From: Burkholderia sp. SRS-W-2-2016 | GTDB lineage: Bacteria > Pseudomonadota > Gammaproteobacteria > Burkholderiales > Burkholderiaceae | NCBI RefSeq assembly: GCF_001931485.1 | Contig: NZ_MSDV01000075.1 | Span: forward strand, 152,835 to 216,834 | Direction: 5' to 3' | DNA length: 64,000 bases | The notes under the pieces: generated by a model | The model's input: only the letters and a program-made list of their open reading frames with translations | Database searches by the model: none | What the model was told of the DNA's origin: nothing | In this document: positions 42,383-50,626 of the stretch, piece by piece | Layout of the letters: each line of letters opens with the position of its first letter | Position numbering within the stretch: position 1 is the stretch's first letter | Position numbers and translations under genes: made by a program

Positions 42383-43550
42383 GCGTTTTCCTCCGCGGTT
42401 TTTTCGCGTTGAGCTGCTGCAGGCACGCAGGACATGCGAAGCGGTTATGCACCTCGATTTTCGTGTCGTTGTTCGAGACAACATAGTGCGTGGTACAGGA
42501 GCGGCAGGGCGCGACGGTCAGGCGAGTGTCGGCGGCCATCGAGCGTGTCAGGTTCCAGCCGCGATCGGCAGAGATGAGCCGGCCTTCGAACAGGCGCGCG
42601 TAGATATCGTTCGTCGCAATGAGCGCCTCGGGTGCGTTGGCATCCATCGCAATCGCGGACCGATACAACCACATATACGTAGTGGCGTGCAGGCGGTGAA
42701 ATGGACTTTCAACGAACCAGGGCAGTGACGTGGCGACGTTGCCGCACGGCGAGCTTCTGCCGTGGATCTTCTGGTACAGCGTTCGCATCTGGTGCTGGTT
42801 TAACTGGAAGAGCGTCGAGGCTGTCGAGGCGCGCAGGCCGTGCGCCATCATCGCGGCCGCGAAGATTTCGTTGGTCGCCCGTCCGAGTCGCAACCCGCTC
42901 CAGTCGGCCCTGATCGGCAGTTCGCCCGCGCGCGCCGGGGACGTGCGCATGATCAGATGCGCGATCATTTCGTCGGTCAGGCTGCTTGCGGCGAACTCGT
43001 ACCAGAAGGTGGGACTGTTAAAGCGCCAGCGGAATAGCGGCAGGCCTTGCATGCCGCCCAGCGCGAGATTGAGCTTGTACTGAGGCACCGACCGGAGATA
43101 TCTGGCCAGTTCGGTCGTGATCCCGAGCAGCGGAGCACACAGCACGCTCATGTTCAGCACCTGGGTGACCAGATTCAGAAAGGCGACATTCTGATGATTG
43201 ACCGCATACAGGGACAGGTGATCGAGCGGTGGCGTCTTGCGACGCAGGATGTCAACGGCCACGGTTGTCGGCGTCTGGTCGACAAAACAGCGCCAGTCCT
43301 CGACGGTTTGCAGCGTGGGCTCGACCATCAGGAAAGGCGTGCGCAACAGATTGCGCAAGGAGGCCTGATTCAGTTTTAGCTGCTCGATCTCCTCGCGAGA
43401 AATGTTCAGCACCTCGCTGAAGCGGCCGTCATGCCGCAACATCAGCTTCATGTGGTCGACGAGGTTGAAATTCGTCACCTGAATGACTTCGTTGAGCCAG
43501 TCCGGTACATAGAGCCGCTCGACGGCGCGGTAGTTGCCTTTGTTTTCCAT
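42372..43550 (-). CDS. Predicted FlhD-FlhD-FlhC fusion transcriptional activator
   Basis: A 392-residue protein. The C-terminal part (about 222-380) is FlhC-like: LFQLNQHQMRTLYQKIHGRS resembles FlhC LSRGRLIKLYKELRGS, GWNLTRSM resembles AWTLVRF, and a C4 zinc site C349, C352, C373, C376 closes it. Residues about 110-190 (YAVNHQNVAFLNLVTQVLNM, LLGITTELARYL, LPLFRWRFN) follow FlhD (YDINLSYLLLAQRLI, RLGINEEMATTL, LVCHFRFD), and residues 19-90 give a weaker second FlhD-like copy. FlhD4C2 activates flagellar genes and SetCD activates SXT transfer, so this probably activates the element's virB/pil or maintenance genes. The fusion is inferred by eye. Confidence 0.72.
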   Translation of the reverse strand: MENKGNYRAVERLYVPDWLNEVIQVTNFNLVDHMKLMLRHDGRFSEVLNISREEIEQLKLNQASLRNLLRTPFLMVEPTLQTVEDWRCFVDQTPTTVAVDILRRKTPPLDHLSLYAVNHQNVAFLNLVTQVLNMSVLCAPLLGITTELARYLRSVPQYKLNLALGGMQGLPLFRWRFNSPTFWYEFAASSLTDEMIAHLIMRTSPARAGELPIRADWSGLRLGRATNEIFAAAMMAHGLRASTASTLFQLNQHQMRTLYQKIHGRSSPCGNVATSLPWFVESPFHRLHATTYMWLYRSAIAMDANAPEALIATNDIYARLFEGRLISADRGWNLTRSMAADTRLTVAPCRSCTTHYVVSNNDTKIEVHNRFACPACLQQLNAKKPRRKTRDA

Positions 43551-43586
43551 CGTTTATTTTTCTCTCTTATATCCAGCGGCCGTCAA

Positions 43587-44837
43587 TCAGGCTGCGCGTG
43601 CGGCAGCTTGCAGCTCTCCGTGAAATTTGCCAACGAGATCGGCCAGCGCGGTGAACAGACCGGTGAAGGTCTTGTGCGCGCCGTCTGCTGTGACCAGAAG
43701 CTGTGCGCTGTGGTAGTCCTGCATGAAATCGCCGAATTTCTGCAGCAACCCCTTGATCTTCTTCTCCAGCACCTGCTGCGCTTCGATCTTCGCGGCCTCA
43801 GCGTCGCGCCGTTGTTCGAGCGCGGCTACCTCTGCGCGCATTGCATCGGCCTTCTCGCGGGCTTCGTTGAAATCGTCCATCGCGTTCTGCGTCGCTTCCT
43901 GGAGATTCCTGATGTGATCAGGCAAGGTCGGTACCGGGACTTCCCTGGTCTGCACTTTTTCCGATGCTTCGCGCAGTTCGTTCGTCCGGGTGGTCAGTTC
44001 GCGCTCGGTATTGCCAAGCTGGTTCTGCAGCACGCTCAACATCCGCTGCGCTTCGGCGAGTTCGACGAGCGTGCCATTCGCGTTTTTCTTCTCCTGCTCG
44101 ATCTGTTGTTGCAGGCGCTTGGCTTCCTCGGTCAGGCGGTCGCGGTCGGATTTCGTGTCGTCGAGCTCTCCCGCGACGTCCGATAACTGGTTGGTCACGA
44201 CGTCGAGGCGGGTGTTCTTTTCCGCAATCTGCTCACGAAAATCGTTGATGAGTTTCCTGATCTCGCGTTTGCTCAGGTCAGGGTTCTCTTGCTTCGCATC
44301 GACGACCATATCGATGATGTCGTCACCGATGTCGTTGCTGGTCAGCAACTGCATGTCGCTGAGGGAAAGGATCTGCACTGCGCCGACGTTCGAGCTGAAC
44401 TTTTCGTAGACCTTGATATAGAGCTTCACCCACGAACGCGAGCGTCGGAAAACCTGTTCAAGGAAGCGGTAGACGATTTCCTTAGCCGCGCTTCGGGACT
44501 TGGGCGTATCTCCAAGGCGGCTGACAAAATCGTTCTGCACACTGATCATGATGTGGGCGAAATTGCCGCCGATACGCATATGCTCCTGGAGGATCTTGCG
44601 CGTCGAGTGTGCGACTTCTTCGCTTTCGGCCACGATCGCCGCGACAAGTGAGTCATCCAGCTGGGCGGCAAAGAACTGCCGCGCGGCCTGACTGATTTCG
44701 CTCTGGTTGGGGATGTGCACGAACGTGGGGGGCAACGACTCTTCCAGCGCATCAGATCCGTCTGCACCGCCTGCGTCGAGGCGGGTCGGGTCGAACTCGT
44801 CGTTGTTGGTTTTCTTCCGGTCCTTGCTGTTGCTCAT
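43587..44837 (-). CDS. DNA-binding-like domain plus long coiled coil (KfrA-like architecture)
   Basis: A 416-residue protein. Residues 95-200 hold a helical domain (RRSRSWVKLYIKVYEKFSSN, then ILSLSDMQLLTSNDI, NPDLSKREIRKLIN) similar in pattern to the DUF3102 domain of phages and plasmids and repeated in the neighbouring upstream protein. Residues about 200-360 are an uninterrupted coiled coil (LTEEAKRLQQQIEQEKKNAN), then a helical tail. This layout recalls KfrA, which binds its operator and multimerises through a coiled coil to aid plasmid stability. It lies upstream of the FlhDC-like gene. Confidence 0.7.
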   Translation of the reverse strand: MSNSKDRKKTNNDEFDPTRLDAGGADGSDALEESLPPTFVHIPNQSEISQAARQFFAAQLDDSLVAAIVAESEEVAHSTRKILQEHMRIGGNFAHIMISVQNDFVSRLGDTPKSRSAAKEIVYRFLEQVFRRSRSWVKLYIKVYEKFSSNVGAVQILSLSDMQLLTSNDIGDDIIDMVVDAKQENPDLSKREIRKLINDFREQIAEKNTRLDVVTNQLSDVAGELDDTKSDRDRLTEEAKRLQQQIEQEKKNANGTLVELAEAQRMLSVLQNQLGNTERELTTRTNELREASEKVQTREVPVPTLPDHIRNLQEATQNAMDDFNEAREKADAMRAEVAALEQRRDAEAAKIEAQQVLEKKIKGLLQKFGDFMQDYHSAQLLVTADGAHKTFTGLFTALADLVGKFHGELQAAARAA

Positions 44838-44921
44838 GATGTGTGTGTCCTTGCTCGATTCGGGGGAAGCCGGTTCGCAGGTGTTGCGCGAAGCGAAGCC
44901 GACGGAAGTCTGTCGGTGACG

Positions 44922-45347
44922 CTATGCGTTCGAGGGCGCGTGGTGGTTGCCCGGCCCGCGATAGGCCTCGATCAGTCTTTTGACTTCGCGACGTGGAAGG
45001 CGTGGGTCAGCTTTTTTGGCTTCCACGATGAGGGCGACGAGTTCATCGCTCGCACCGAAGAGCAGGCACATATCGGTCAGGCGAAGGTGCCGGGTTGCTT
45101 CCAGATTGGTCCCGAATCGCTGATGACACCGGAGGTAGAGCCTTGCGCTGGAGCGGGACAGGTTCAATTCGCGGTCGACGAAGCTGAAGGCGCAGTTGGT
45201 GGCGTGCTGCCGTACCAAAGGCGTGTCGCCGAGGTTCCGCGTCCAGTCCTGCTGGACAAGATGCATGACGTCGGCGATTGCCTTCGCGCTCGTCATGTAT
45301 GCGCTGGCCCCGGAGCCGTCTTGTGAGGAATGTTTACCGTTTTTCAT
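44922..45347 (-). CDS. Short paralog of the coiled-coil protein's DNA-binding-like domain
   Basis: A 141-residue protein whose body (LGDTPLVRQHATNCAFSFVD, NLSRSSARLYLRCHQRFGTN, LRLTDMCLLFGASDE, DPRLPRREVKRLIEAYRG) aligns without gaps to residues 108-200 of the adjacent 416-residue protein, but lacks the coiled coil. Such a pair could form mixed complexes, with the short form acting as a repressor or antagonist. ATG at 45347 is chosen from codon pattern; an in-frame ATG at 45416 is possible. Confidence 0.65.
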   Translation of the reverse strand: MKNGKHSSQDGSGASAYMTSAKAIADVMHLVQQDWTRNLGDTPLVRQHATNCAFSFVDRELNLSRSSARLYLRCHQRFGTNLEATRHLRLTDMCLLFGASDELVALIVEAKKADPRLPRREVKRLIEAYRGPGNHHAPSNA

Positions 45348-45675
45348 TTCTTTTCTGTTCCGTTTCGGTGTGGCGTGACGCTGCACCCTGGCCTTTGTGA
45401 TGTGCGTAGCACTCATCCCCTGGCCAGAATACGCTTCGTTTTTCGCCCGAGTCGCCCGAAAGGCGGACAATTACATGCCGCTTTCGAGGGTCGGCATTGT
45501 CTGAAGCAAACGTTTAAATCGGCAAGCATTACGAAACCTTTAGAAATTTTCATGTAATAAATTTAGGGTTTCTGCTCGATTTATGCGGATTGTGTTACGT
45601 GTATGCGATGCGCATGACTCGCCGTGTCACTCGTGATCGCCACCGCCCGGATTGCGCGCCAGGCGCGTTGCACGT
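45348..45675. other. AT-rich intergenic region
   Basis: About 330 bp between two leftward genes. An AT-rich core at 45,500-45,600 (for example ATTTTCATGTAATAAATTTA) probably contains the promoter for the regulator operon to its left. No palindrome of note and no supported gene. Confidence 0.45.
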
Positions 45676-46257
45676 TCACAGGAAGATCCCCTTCGTGTCG
45701 TATTGAGCCTGGCGGGCTCGCAGCCATTGATCCGCGCGACGAATGAGATTGGCGGGCAGAGCGGCCGAAATCTCGCACCGGTCATTGGCGAACACACCCA
45801 GACCTTCCACTGGCCAGATGCCGGGCAAGATGCCACGGAGGAAACCAACCTTGGACCGGTTCTGGCGAAGCGGCGAGCGGCGTGTTTCGCGTTGGCCGTC
45901 GGCACCGACGCGCACAACGGTTTGTGCGTCAGGACCGGGCAGGATGCTGCCAGCCCAGTTCTTGGTTTCGATGACGAAGATGCCGAAAGGCGTGATCGCG
46001 AGATGATCCAGTTCTGCCGTCGGGAACTCACTCCCCGGCGCGTGGTTCAGCAGCAGGGCGCCAGGGTGGAGGTAGAAGTTGTCGCCGCACAGCCATTGCA
46101 GCGCGGAGCGAAGTTCCGCCTGCACGCGAGCCTCGCCTTCGTCGCCGCATTTCTGGTTGCGCTTGGCAGGAAGGCCGCTGGATTCGGGCTTGCGTTGGCG
46201 CGGGAGTGCCCGCCAGGCGAGTGCGCAACCGGACGCGACAAGGATGTAAGTCAGCAT
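45676..46257 (-). CDS. NERD-domain (nuclease-related) membrane protein
   Basis: A 193-residue protein with an N-terminal membrane segment (LTYILVASGCALAW) and a NERD domain: CGDEGEARVQAELRSAL, then TAELDHLAITPFGIFVIETKNWAG, which keeps the D-x-n-E-x-K nuclease-like core, and the final ANLIRRADQWLRARQ. NERD proteins occur on plasmids and are thought to process DNA, but are not characterised. It lies between the regulator block and the maintenance block. Confidence 0.82.
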   Translation of the reverse strand: MLTYILVASGCALAWRALPRQRKPESSGLPAKRNQKCGDEGEARVQAELRSALQWLCGDNFYLHPGALLLNHAPGSEFPTAELDHLAITPFGIFVIETKNWAGSILPGPDAQTVVRVGADGQRETRRSPLRQNRSKVGFLRGILPGIWPVEGLGVFANDRCEISAALPANLIRRADQWLRARQAQYDTKGIFL

Positions 46258-46309
46258 CGTGGGAACCTCGTTGAGTGGAGAAGAGTTCCAGTCTGCCGCG
46301 CAAATTCTG

Positions 46310-46320
46310 AAGTCAAGTCG
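46310..46320 (-). promoter_or_regulatory. CGACTTGACTT box upstream of the NERD gene
   Basis: About 50 bp upstream of the leftward NERD start, with TTGACT in promoter orientation. Identical core to the boxes at 41664 and 51431. Confidence 0.5.
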
Positions 46321-46415
46321 TCGCGGAATTGACGATAAAACTTCGAAGCTTTCTTCTCGCCTTCATTCAATCCCGAAAAGCTGTATGGTTTATTCGAGCT
46401 TTCCGGGTTAAGGCC

Positions 46416-46429
46416 GTCAGCCGGCTGAT
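46416..46429. promoter_or_regulatory. Palindrome GTCAGCCGGCTGAT, copy 3
   Basis: One mismatch from the perfect site at 24723, with flanking CGGGTTAAGGCC matching the flank of copy 2. It lies in the 500-bp divergent region between the NERD gene and the rightward maintenance genes. That region (46,258-46,758) shows no supported gene; it also carries hairpin CCGGACGTTGTCCGG at 46710-46724. Confidence 0.62.
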
Positions 46430-46758
46430 GCAATTGCGGTTGGAACGACTAGCTGCGAGACCCACCTGCCTTTTAAGCTGCACGACTTTCGTGAGCATTC
46501 AGATATGTTGCGAGGCGTGCGCGCGGTAATCTAGGCTCATTCCGGCGTCGTCCCCGACGCATCGACATGCGCGACGGTAGTCGCCCGCCTGCGCTGCTTT
46601 CCCCTTCATTTTTTCTTCTGCGCTGGTGTTCTCGTATGGGCCCTTTCCGGGCTCCTACGAAAGTGCCTCGCGCCGAGTTTCCTTGCTCGTCCCGAGCATC
46701 GAAACCACCGGACGTTGTCCGGACATTCCCTTGTGCGTGAATTTTTCTGGAGAGAAAA

Positions 46759-47130
46759 ATGCTGAAAGTTCTGGTCAACGGCGCTGAGAAGACACCGGGC
46801 AAGCTGCTCGCCCTCTGTCTTGTCGTCTACCTCGCCACGATTTCGTTCGCGGTTGCTCTGGTTGTCGGATTAGTCGCCGCGAGCTGGTTGCAGCGGGCGA
46901 TGATGAAGAAGGCCAAGGCAATTGAAGCTGCCCAGGCCGACGCTGAGGCCGCACGCATCGAGACCGAAAAACTCGCTGCGGCTGCCAGAGCTGCTGATGC
47001 CGGCAACGCTCACACCGCAGCCGTTGCTCACGCAACGGCTGCTGCGAACGACCCGGCTGTCCGACCGGCGCCGATCAAGCAATATGCGAAATCGGCTGTC
47101 GTTGTTCCGTTCAAAACCGCTACCCAATAA
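46759..47130 (+). CDS. Small membrane protein with coiled-coil Ala-rich tail
   Basis: A 123-residue protein: one or two transmembrane segments (about 17-45, LLALCLVVYLATISFAVALVVGLVAA broken into helices), then a coiled, Ala/Glu-rich region (EAAQADAEAARIETEKLAA) and a basic C-terminus. Start supported by TCTGGAGAGAAAA, a leader almost identical to that of the gene at 50627. First gene of the rightward maintenance block. Function unknown. Confidence 0.6.
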   Translation: MLKVLVNGAEKTPGKLLALCLVVYLATISFAVALVVGLVAASWLQRAMMKKAKAIEAAQADAEAARIETEKLAAAARAADAGNAHTAAVAHATAAANDPAVRPAPIKQYAKSAVVVPFKTATQ

Positions 47131-47150
47131 GCGGGTACTGTCACCACCTA

Positions 47151-47182
47151 CCGTCACCCTGGGCTTATGCCCTCGGTGACGG
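47151..47182 (+). terminator. Strong hairpin after the small membrane protein gene
   Basis: CCGTCACC/GGTGACGG with an inner GGGC/GCCC stem and a TTAT loop. A second hairpin, CCGGGAATCCATTCCCGG, follows at 47197-47214. Neither has a T-run, so they may attenuate rather than fully terminate read-through into the next genes. Confidence 0.55.
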
Positions 47183-47255
47183 CACCTCAACCCATGCCGG
47201 GAATCCATTCCCGGTTACGGGTCATGTGATTGCCGGCCAGACACCGGAGCAATCC

Positions 47256-47684
47256 ATGGAAACGCATGTGGCTGCCTGGCAGCTGGACATGTTCGGCGAT
47301 TCCTCGCCGGTTCTCGTCACTACCCGCCGGCCTGACCCTCTTCCCGATCCACAGTTCTGGAGCGACACGGTTCGCGACAGGATGATCGACGCGCTGATCT
47401 CGTTCGCGAGTGACAGCCGTCGCGGCGACCGCATGCCGGAGTCGCTGATGGACTGCGCGGAACTGCTCTCCGAGCGTCTGCGTAACCGCAAGCTCGATGT
47501 CGATGACTACCGCGCAACGCTTGGCTGGATCATGGGTTACTGGGGTGGCGCGCTGCCGTATGTCTACGTCTGCAAGGTCAACGGCATTGATCCCGAGGCA
47601 CTGCAGGACGTCATTTTGAGCACGCCCCTTCTCGCGCGGGATCTGCGCGAACTGCAACGCATGTGCTTCGGCACGTTGCTGTAG
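47256..47684 (+). CDS. Hypothetical plasmid-type protein
   Basis: A 142-residue mostly helical soluble protein (FWSDTVRDRMIDALISFASD, SLMDCAELLSERLRNRKLDVDDYRATLGWIMGYW). ATG at 47256 has CGGAG 6 nt upstream; a GTG at 47226 would give 10 more residues. Nine base pairs separate it from the next gene, so they form an operon with ssb. No family recognised. Confidence 0.6.
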   Translation: METHVAAWQLDMFGDSSPVLVTTRRPDPLPDPQFWSDTVRDRMIDALISFASDSRRGDRMPESLMDCAELLSERLRNRKLDVDDYRATLGWIMGYWGGALPYVYVCKVNGIDPEALQDVILSTPLLARDLRELQRMCFGTLL

Positions 47685-47692
47685 GAGTCAAC

Positions 47693-48553
47693 ATGGCAAA
47701 CGCTGGATCACTCCTTAACCGCGTACTCGCGGAGCTTTTCCCCGGCAAATCTGTCGCACAACCCACCTCACCATCACCCGAGGCCAGCGCGCCGGCCGCA
47801 CCTGTTCAGACGTCTTCGTCTCATGCGACCGGTAGCGGCAGTGTGCCGCACGAGATAGGGCAGGGAGCGGCAAACGAAACGGTGGTCTTGATCGGTGACA
47901 CGCCGCACCTGTTCGTCGACGAGGGCGATCACATTGTTGAGTTCGTCCCCGCTTTCGATGATCACACCGAGGAAACCGAGTTCGGCCTGAAGATCGTGCC
48001 GGACCTCGCTCCCCACTGGTCACAGGTGGCTTCCCATCGTTGCACGCTCAAGGCTGCGATCTCGACCGCGATTCGTGGATACAGCACATCGGGGGGCAGC
48101 ACATCGCTCAACGTCCCGAAGTCAGAGCCACGTGACACGAATGAAGCGCCGACGCCTGAAGCTGGGCTTCCTGCTTCGCACATGAGCGGCGATGAGGACC
48201 GGCCCGCACGCGGCAGCGCCACGCGCGCTCGAGTGCCACGGGAGTCGACTGACGCCGCGGTGACGGGTCGCATCCTGTCCTGGGGAGAAGAGCGGTTCCC
48301 GGATCGCAACAAGCCCGGACGCTTTTACAACTCGTTCGCCATGCACATCGACACGACGACAGGCGAGCGAACGCTTCAGGGCGAAGGTCTGAAGGACGCA
48401 ATCGCTGAATGTCGCTGCGTCGTCGGTGATGTTGTTTCCGTACGGCGCCTGCGCAAGATCAAGGTCCCTGCGTTCCGTAGCGATGGCAGTCCGGTCATGG
48501 TCGATGGCAAACAGGCGCTGTGGGACAAGTGGCTATGGTCAATTACTAAATAG
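47693..48553 (+). CDS. Protein with relaxase/primase-associated C-terminal OB-like domain
   Basis: A 286-residue protein. The middle is low-complexity (Ser/Pro/Ala-rich). The last 95 residues (VTGRILSWGEERFPDRNKPG, GERTLQGEGLKDAIAECRCVVGDVVSVRRL, DGKQALWDKWLWSIT) resemble the small C-terminal domain found on plasmid relaxases and DNA-processing proteins (pattern GERTLWG-x-DLE-x-A). Here it is detached from any relaxase and sits immediately before ssb. A role in DNA metabolism is inferred. ATG at 47693 follows AGGAGTCAAC. Confidence 0.6.
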   Translation: MANAGSLLNRVLAELFPGKSVAQPTSPSPEASAPAAPVQTSSSHATGSGSVPHEIGQGAANETVVLIGDTPHLFVDEGDHIVEFVPAFDDHTEETEFGLKIVPDLAPHWSQVASHRCTLKAAISTAIRGYSTSGGSTSLNVPKSEPRDTNEAPTPEAGLPASHMSGDEDRPARGSATRARVPRESTDAAVTGRILSWGEERFPDRNKPGRFYNSFAMHIDTTTGERTLQGEGLKDAIAECRCVVGDVVSVRRLRKIKVPAFRSDGSPVMVDGKQALWDKWLWSITK

Positions 48554-48564
48554 AGGAAATCAGA

Positions 48565-49134
48565 ATGGCATCTGTAAATAAGGTGATTCTCGTCGGCAAC
48601 CTCGGCGCAGACCCGGAAGTTCGTTATCTTCCGAGCGGTGACGCAGTGGCGAACATCCGTCTTGCAACGACCGATCGCTATAAGGACAAGGCATCGGGCG
48701 AGATGAAGGAAGCCACCGAGTGGCACCGTGTTTCGTTCTTCGGGCGTCTGGCCGAAATCGTGTCGGAGTATCTGAAGAAGGGCTCGTCGGTGTACCTCGA
48801 AGGGCGCATCCGCACGCGCAAGTGGCAGGCGCAGGACGGCACCGATCGCTATTCGACCGAAATCGTCGCAGAGCAGATGCAGATGCTCGGCGGACGTAGA
48901 GGTGGCGAGAGCGGCGGTGACTTCGAACAGCGTGGTGGCTCGCGCGCCATTCGGCCCGCGCCGGCCTCGCGTTCCAGTGAGTCGCGTGCGCCGGACAATG
49001 TTGGCACCCGCGCGCAACCTCCGCAGCCGTCTCATGGTGGCGGTGGTGCTCCGCGTGGCGGTGGCTTCGATGAGATGGATGACGACATTCCGTTCCGGGG
49101 TTTTCACACGCGTTCAGCGTGGTCGATTATCTGA
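48565..49134 (+). CDS. ssb: Single-stranded DNA-binding protein with displaced acidic tip
   Basis: A 189-residue SSB. The OB fold (4-110) is canonical: VNKVILVGNLGADPEVRYLP, TEWHRVSFFGRLAEIVSEYL, GSSVYLEGRIRTRKWQ. A Gly/Arg-rich linker follows. The acidic tip MDDDIPF, which in other SSBs is the extreme C-terminus and recruits replication partners, is here followed by 12 extra residues (RGFHTRSAWSII). This is either a real extension or a frameshift of the usual IPF stop. A plasmid-type copy supporting element replication or transfer. Confidence 0.92.
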   Translation: MASVNKVILVGNLGADPEVRYLPSGDAVANIRLATTDRYKDKASGEMKEATEWHRVSFFGRLAEIVSEYLKKGSSVYLEGRIRTRKWQAQDGTDRYSTEIVAEQMQMLGGRRGGESGGDFEQRGGSRAIRPAPASRSSESRAPDNVGTRAQPPQPSHGGGGAPRGGGFDEMDDDIPFRGFHTRSAWSII

Positions 49135-49230
49135 TCCCGGAAAGGCTCACCATTCTTCCAATTCTTCTCCCGTAACACCTCACCTTCGCACCGACACGCC
49201 TTCGGGCGTGTCGTGCGACGGATCTTCTGC

Positions 49231-49260
49231 ACCGGCCGTTCGCGCCGGTCTTTCTTTTCT
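49231..49260 (+). terminator. Terminator after ssb
   Basis: ACCGGC/GCCGGT stem around a 7-nt loop, followed by CTTTCTTTTCT. A separate UUCG-type hairpin, CGACACGCC-TTCG-GGCGTGTCG, precedes it at about 49,192-49,213. Both lie in the 250-bp gap before the primase gene. Confidence 0.75.
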
Positions 49261-49382
49261 ATCCAGCCAGCACGTCTGCTGAAAAAAGCCGCCTGCCAAT
49301 GCGCGGACCGCTTTTTTGAGCACGCGTTCTTACGCCTGTCTCAGGCACCGACCTAACCCACTTCCGCAAAGGAGAGTGACTT

Positions 49383-50522
49383 ATGAGTTTGAATGGAAGG
49401 GAACTCACGCCCGAGCAGTACGGGTGGCTACAGCGCAAGCTGAAGGAGTTCGCGCGCTCCCCGGAGCAATGGATCTCGCTCCTCATGAGCTATGGCGTGC
49501 CTGCTGACCGTTTGACGGGCAAGGCGTGTGCGTGTCCCGTTTGCGGCGGTGACGATCGGTTTACCTACGACAACAGGCGTGGGCGAGGCGACTGGGTATG
49601 CCGCCATTGCAACGACGGCGACGTGATGGCGGGCGACGGCCTTCAACTGATCACACGCGTTAACCGGATGGGGCTGTACCGGCTGATGCGCGAGATCGAC
49701 GGTGGTTCTGCGCCGCTGGCAATCCGTTCGACTGGAACTACTGAACCGCCAAAGCCGAAGCGTAAGGCAAGCCCGGAGTTCACTGCCAGGCGTCTGAGCT
49801 CGATGTGGGATGCAGCAAAACCACTGTCGGTGGGCGACCTTGTGATGCGCTACCTGGGCGCTCGCGTGCCCGGCCTGCGTGTTGCGCCGTCGCCGGGGTT
49901 GCGGCTCGGCATGCTCGAGTACAGGTACGAGAAGAAGGTGATCGGCAGCTGGCCGGGAATTCTCGCGCGGTTCGAATTGCCCGATGGCCGACTCGGTACG
50001 CTGCACCGGACGTTTCTGGAACGATCGACGCCCGCAAAGGCGCAGATCGTGTCGGCCGACGGCGAAATCCTCGACCCGAAACTCAACGATATGACGCTCA
50101 ATCCGCTCGCTGGTGGCGCGGTCCGTCTGATGGAGCCAGTCAATGGCGAAATCGGTGTCGCTGAGGGGCTCGAGACGGCCTGTGCTGCGCACATGCTGTT
50201 CGATGTGCCGACGTGGTACTGCCTGAACATTGGGCTGATGCGTCAGTTCGTTGTGCCGGACGGCCTGGGTATTCGCGTCGTGCACATTTTCGTTGACTTC
50301 GACGCCGTCGATCCCAAGACCGGCAAGTCCGTCGGCGTTGCAGGTGGCGTCGAGCTCGCAAAGCGTCTGAGAGCCGAAGGGTTCACAGCCATCATTCACC
50401 GGCCGCGCGTTCGCGGAACCGACTTCGCTGACGAGTGGGTTGCGCGGTGCACGAATGCGGCGCCGTCGATGGAGACACGTCACGGCGTCACGAAAGCTGC
50501 GCACCTCGCAGCGGTCGTCTGA
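49383..50522 (+). CDS. Plasmid primase-like protein (zinc finger + TOPRIM)
   Basis: A 379-residue protein. Zinc finger C51, C54, C73, C76 (CPVCGGDDRF ... WVCRHC), as in phage P4 alpha/TraC-type primases. TOPRIM-like core: IGVAEGLETACAAHMLF near 255 and VVHIFVDFDAVD near 298, with the expected acidic residues, then a conserved GGVELAKRLRAEGF helix. It lacks a helicase domain. It would prime lagging-strand or transferred-strand synthesis. Transcribed with ssb on the same strand but from its own unit. Confidence 0.85.
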   Translation: MSLNGRELTPEQYGWLQRKLKEFARSPEQWISLLMSYGVPADRLTGKACACPVCGGDDRFTYDNRRGRGDWVCRHCNDGDVMAGDGLQLITRVNRMGLYRLMREIDGGSAPLAIRSTGTTEPPKPKRKASPEFTARRLSSMWDAAKPLSVGDLVMRYLGARVPGLRVAPSPGLRLGMLEYRYEKKVIGSWPGILARFELPDGRLGTLHRTFLERSTPAKAQIVSADGEILDPKLNDMTLNPLAGGAVRLMEPVNGEIGVAEGLETACAAHMLFDVPTWYCLNIGLMRQFVVPDGLGIRVVHIFVDFDAVDPKTGKSVGVAGGVELAKRLRAEGFTAIIHRPRVRGTDFADEWVARCTNAAPSMETRHGVTKAAHLAAVV

Positions 50523-50626
50523 AGTATTGCAGTGAGCGCGGCTTCGGCCGCTCATCTTTTATCTTGCCCGGTGGGGATATCCCCCGCCGGGGAATGTCAC
50601 GTCGGGCTATTTTTCTGGAGAAGAAA

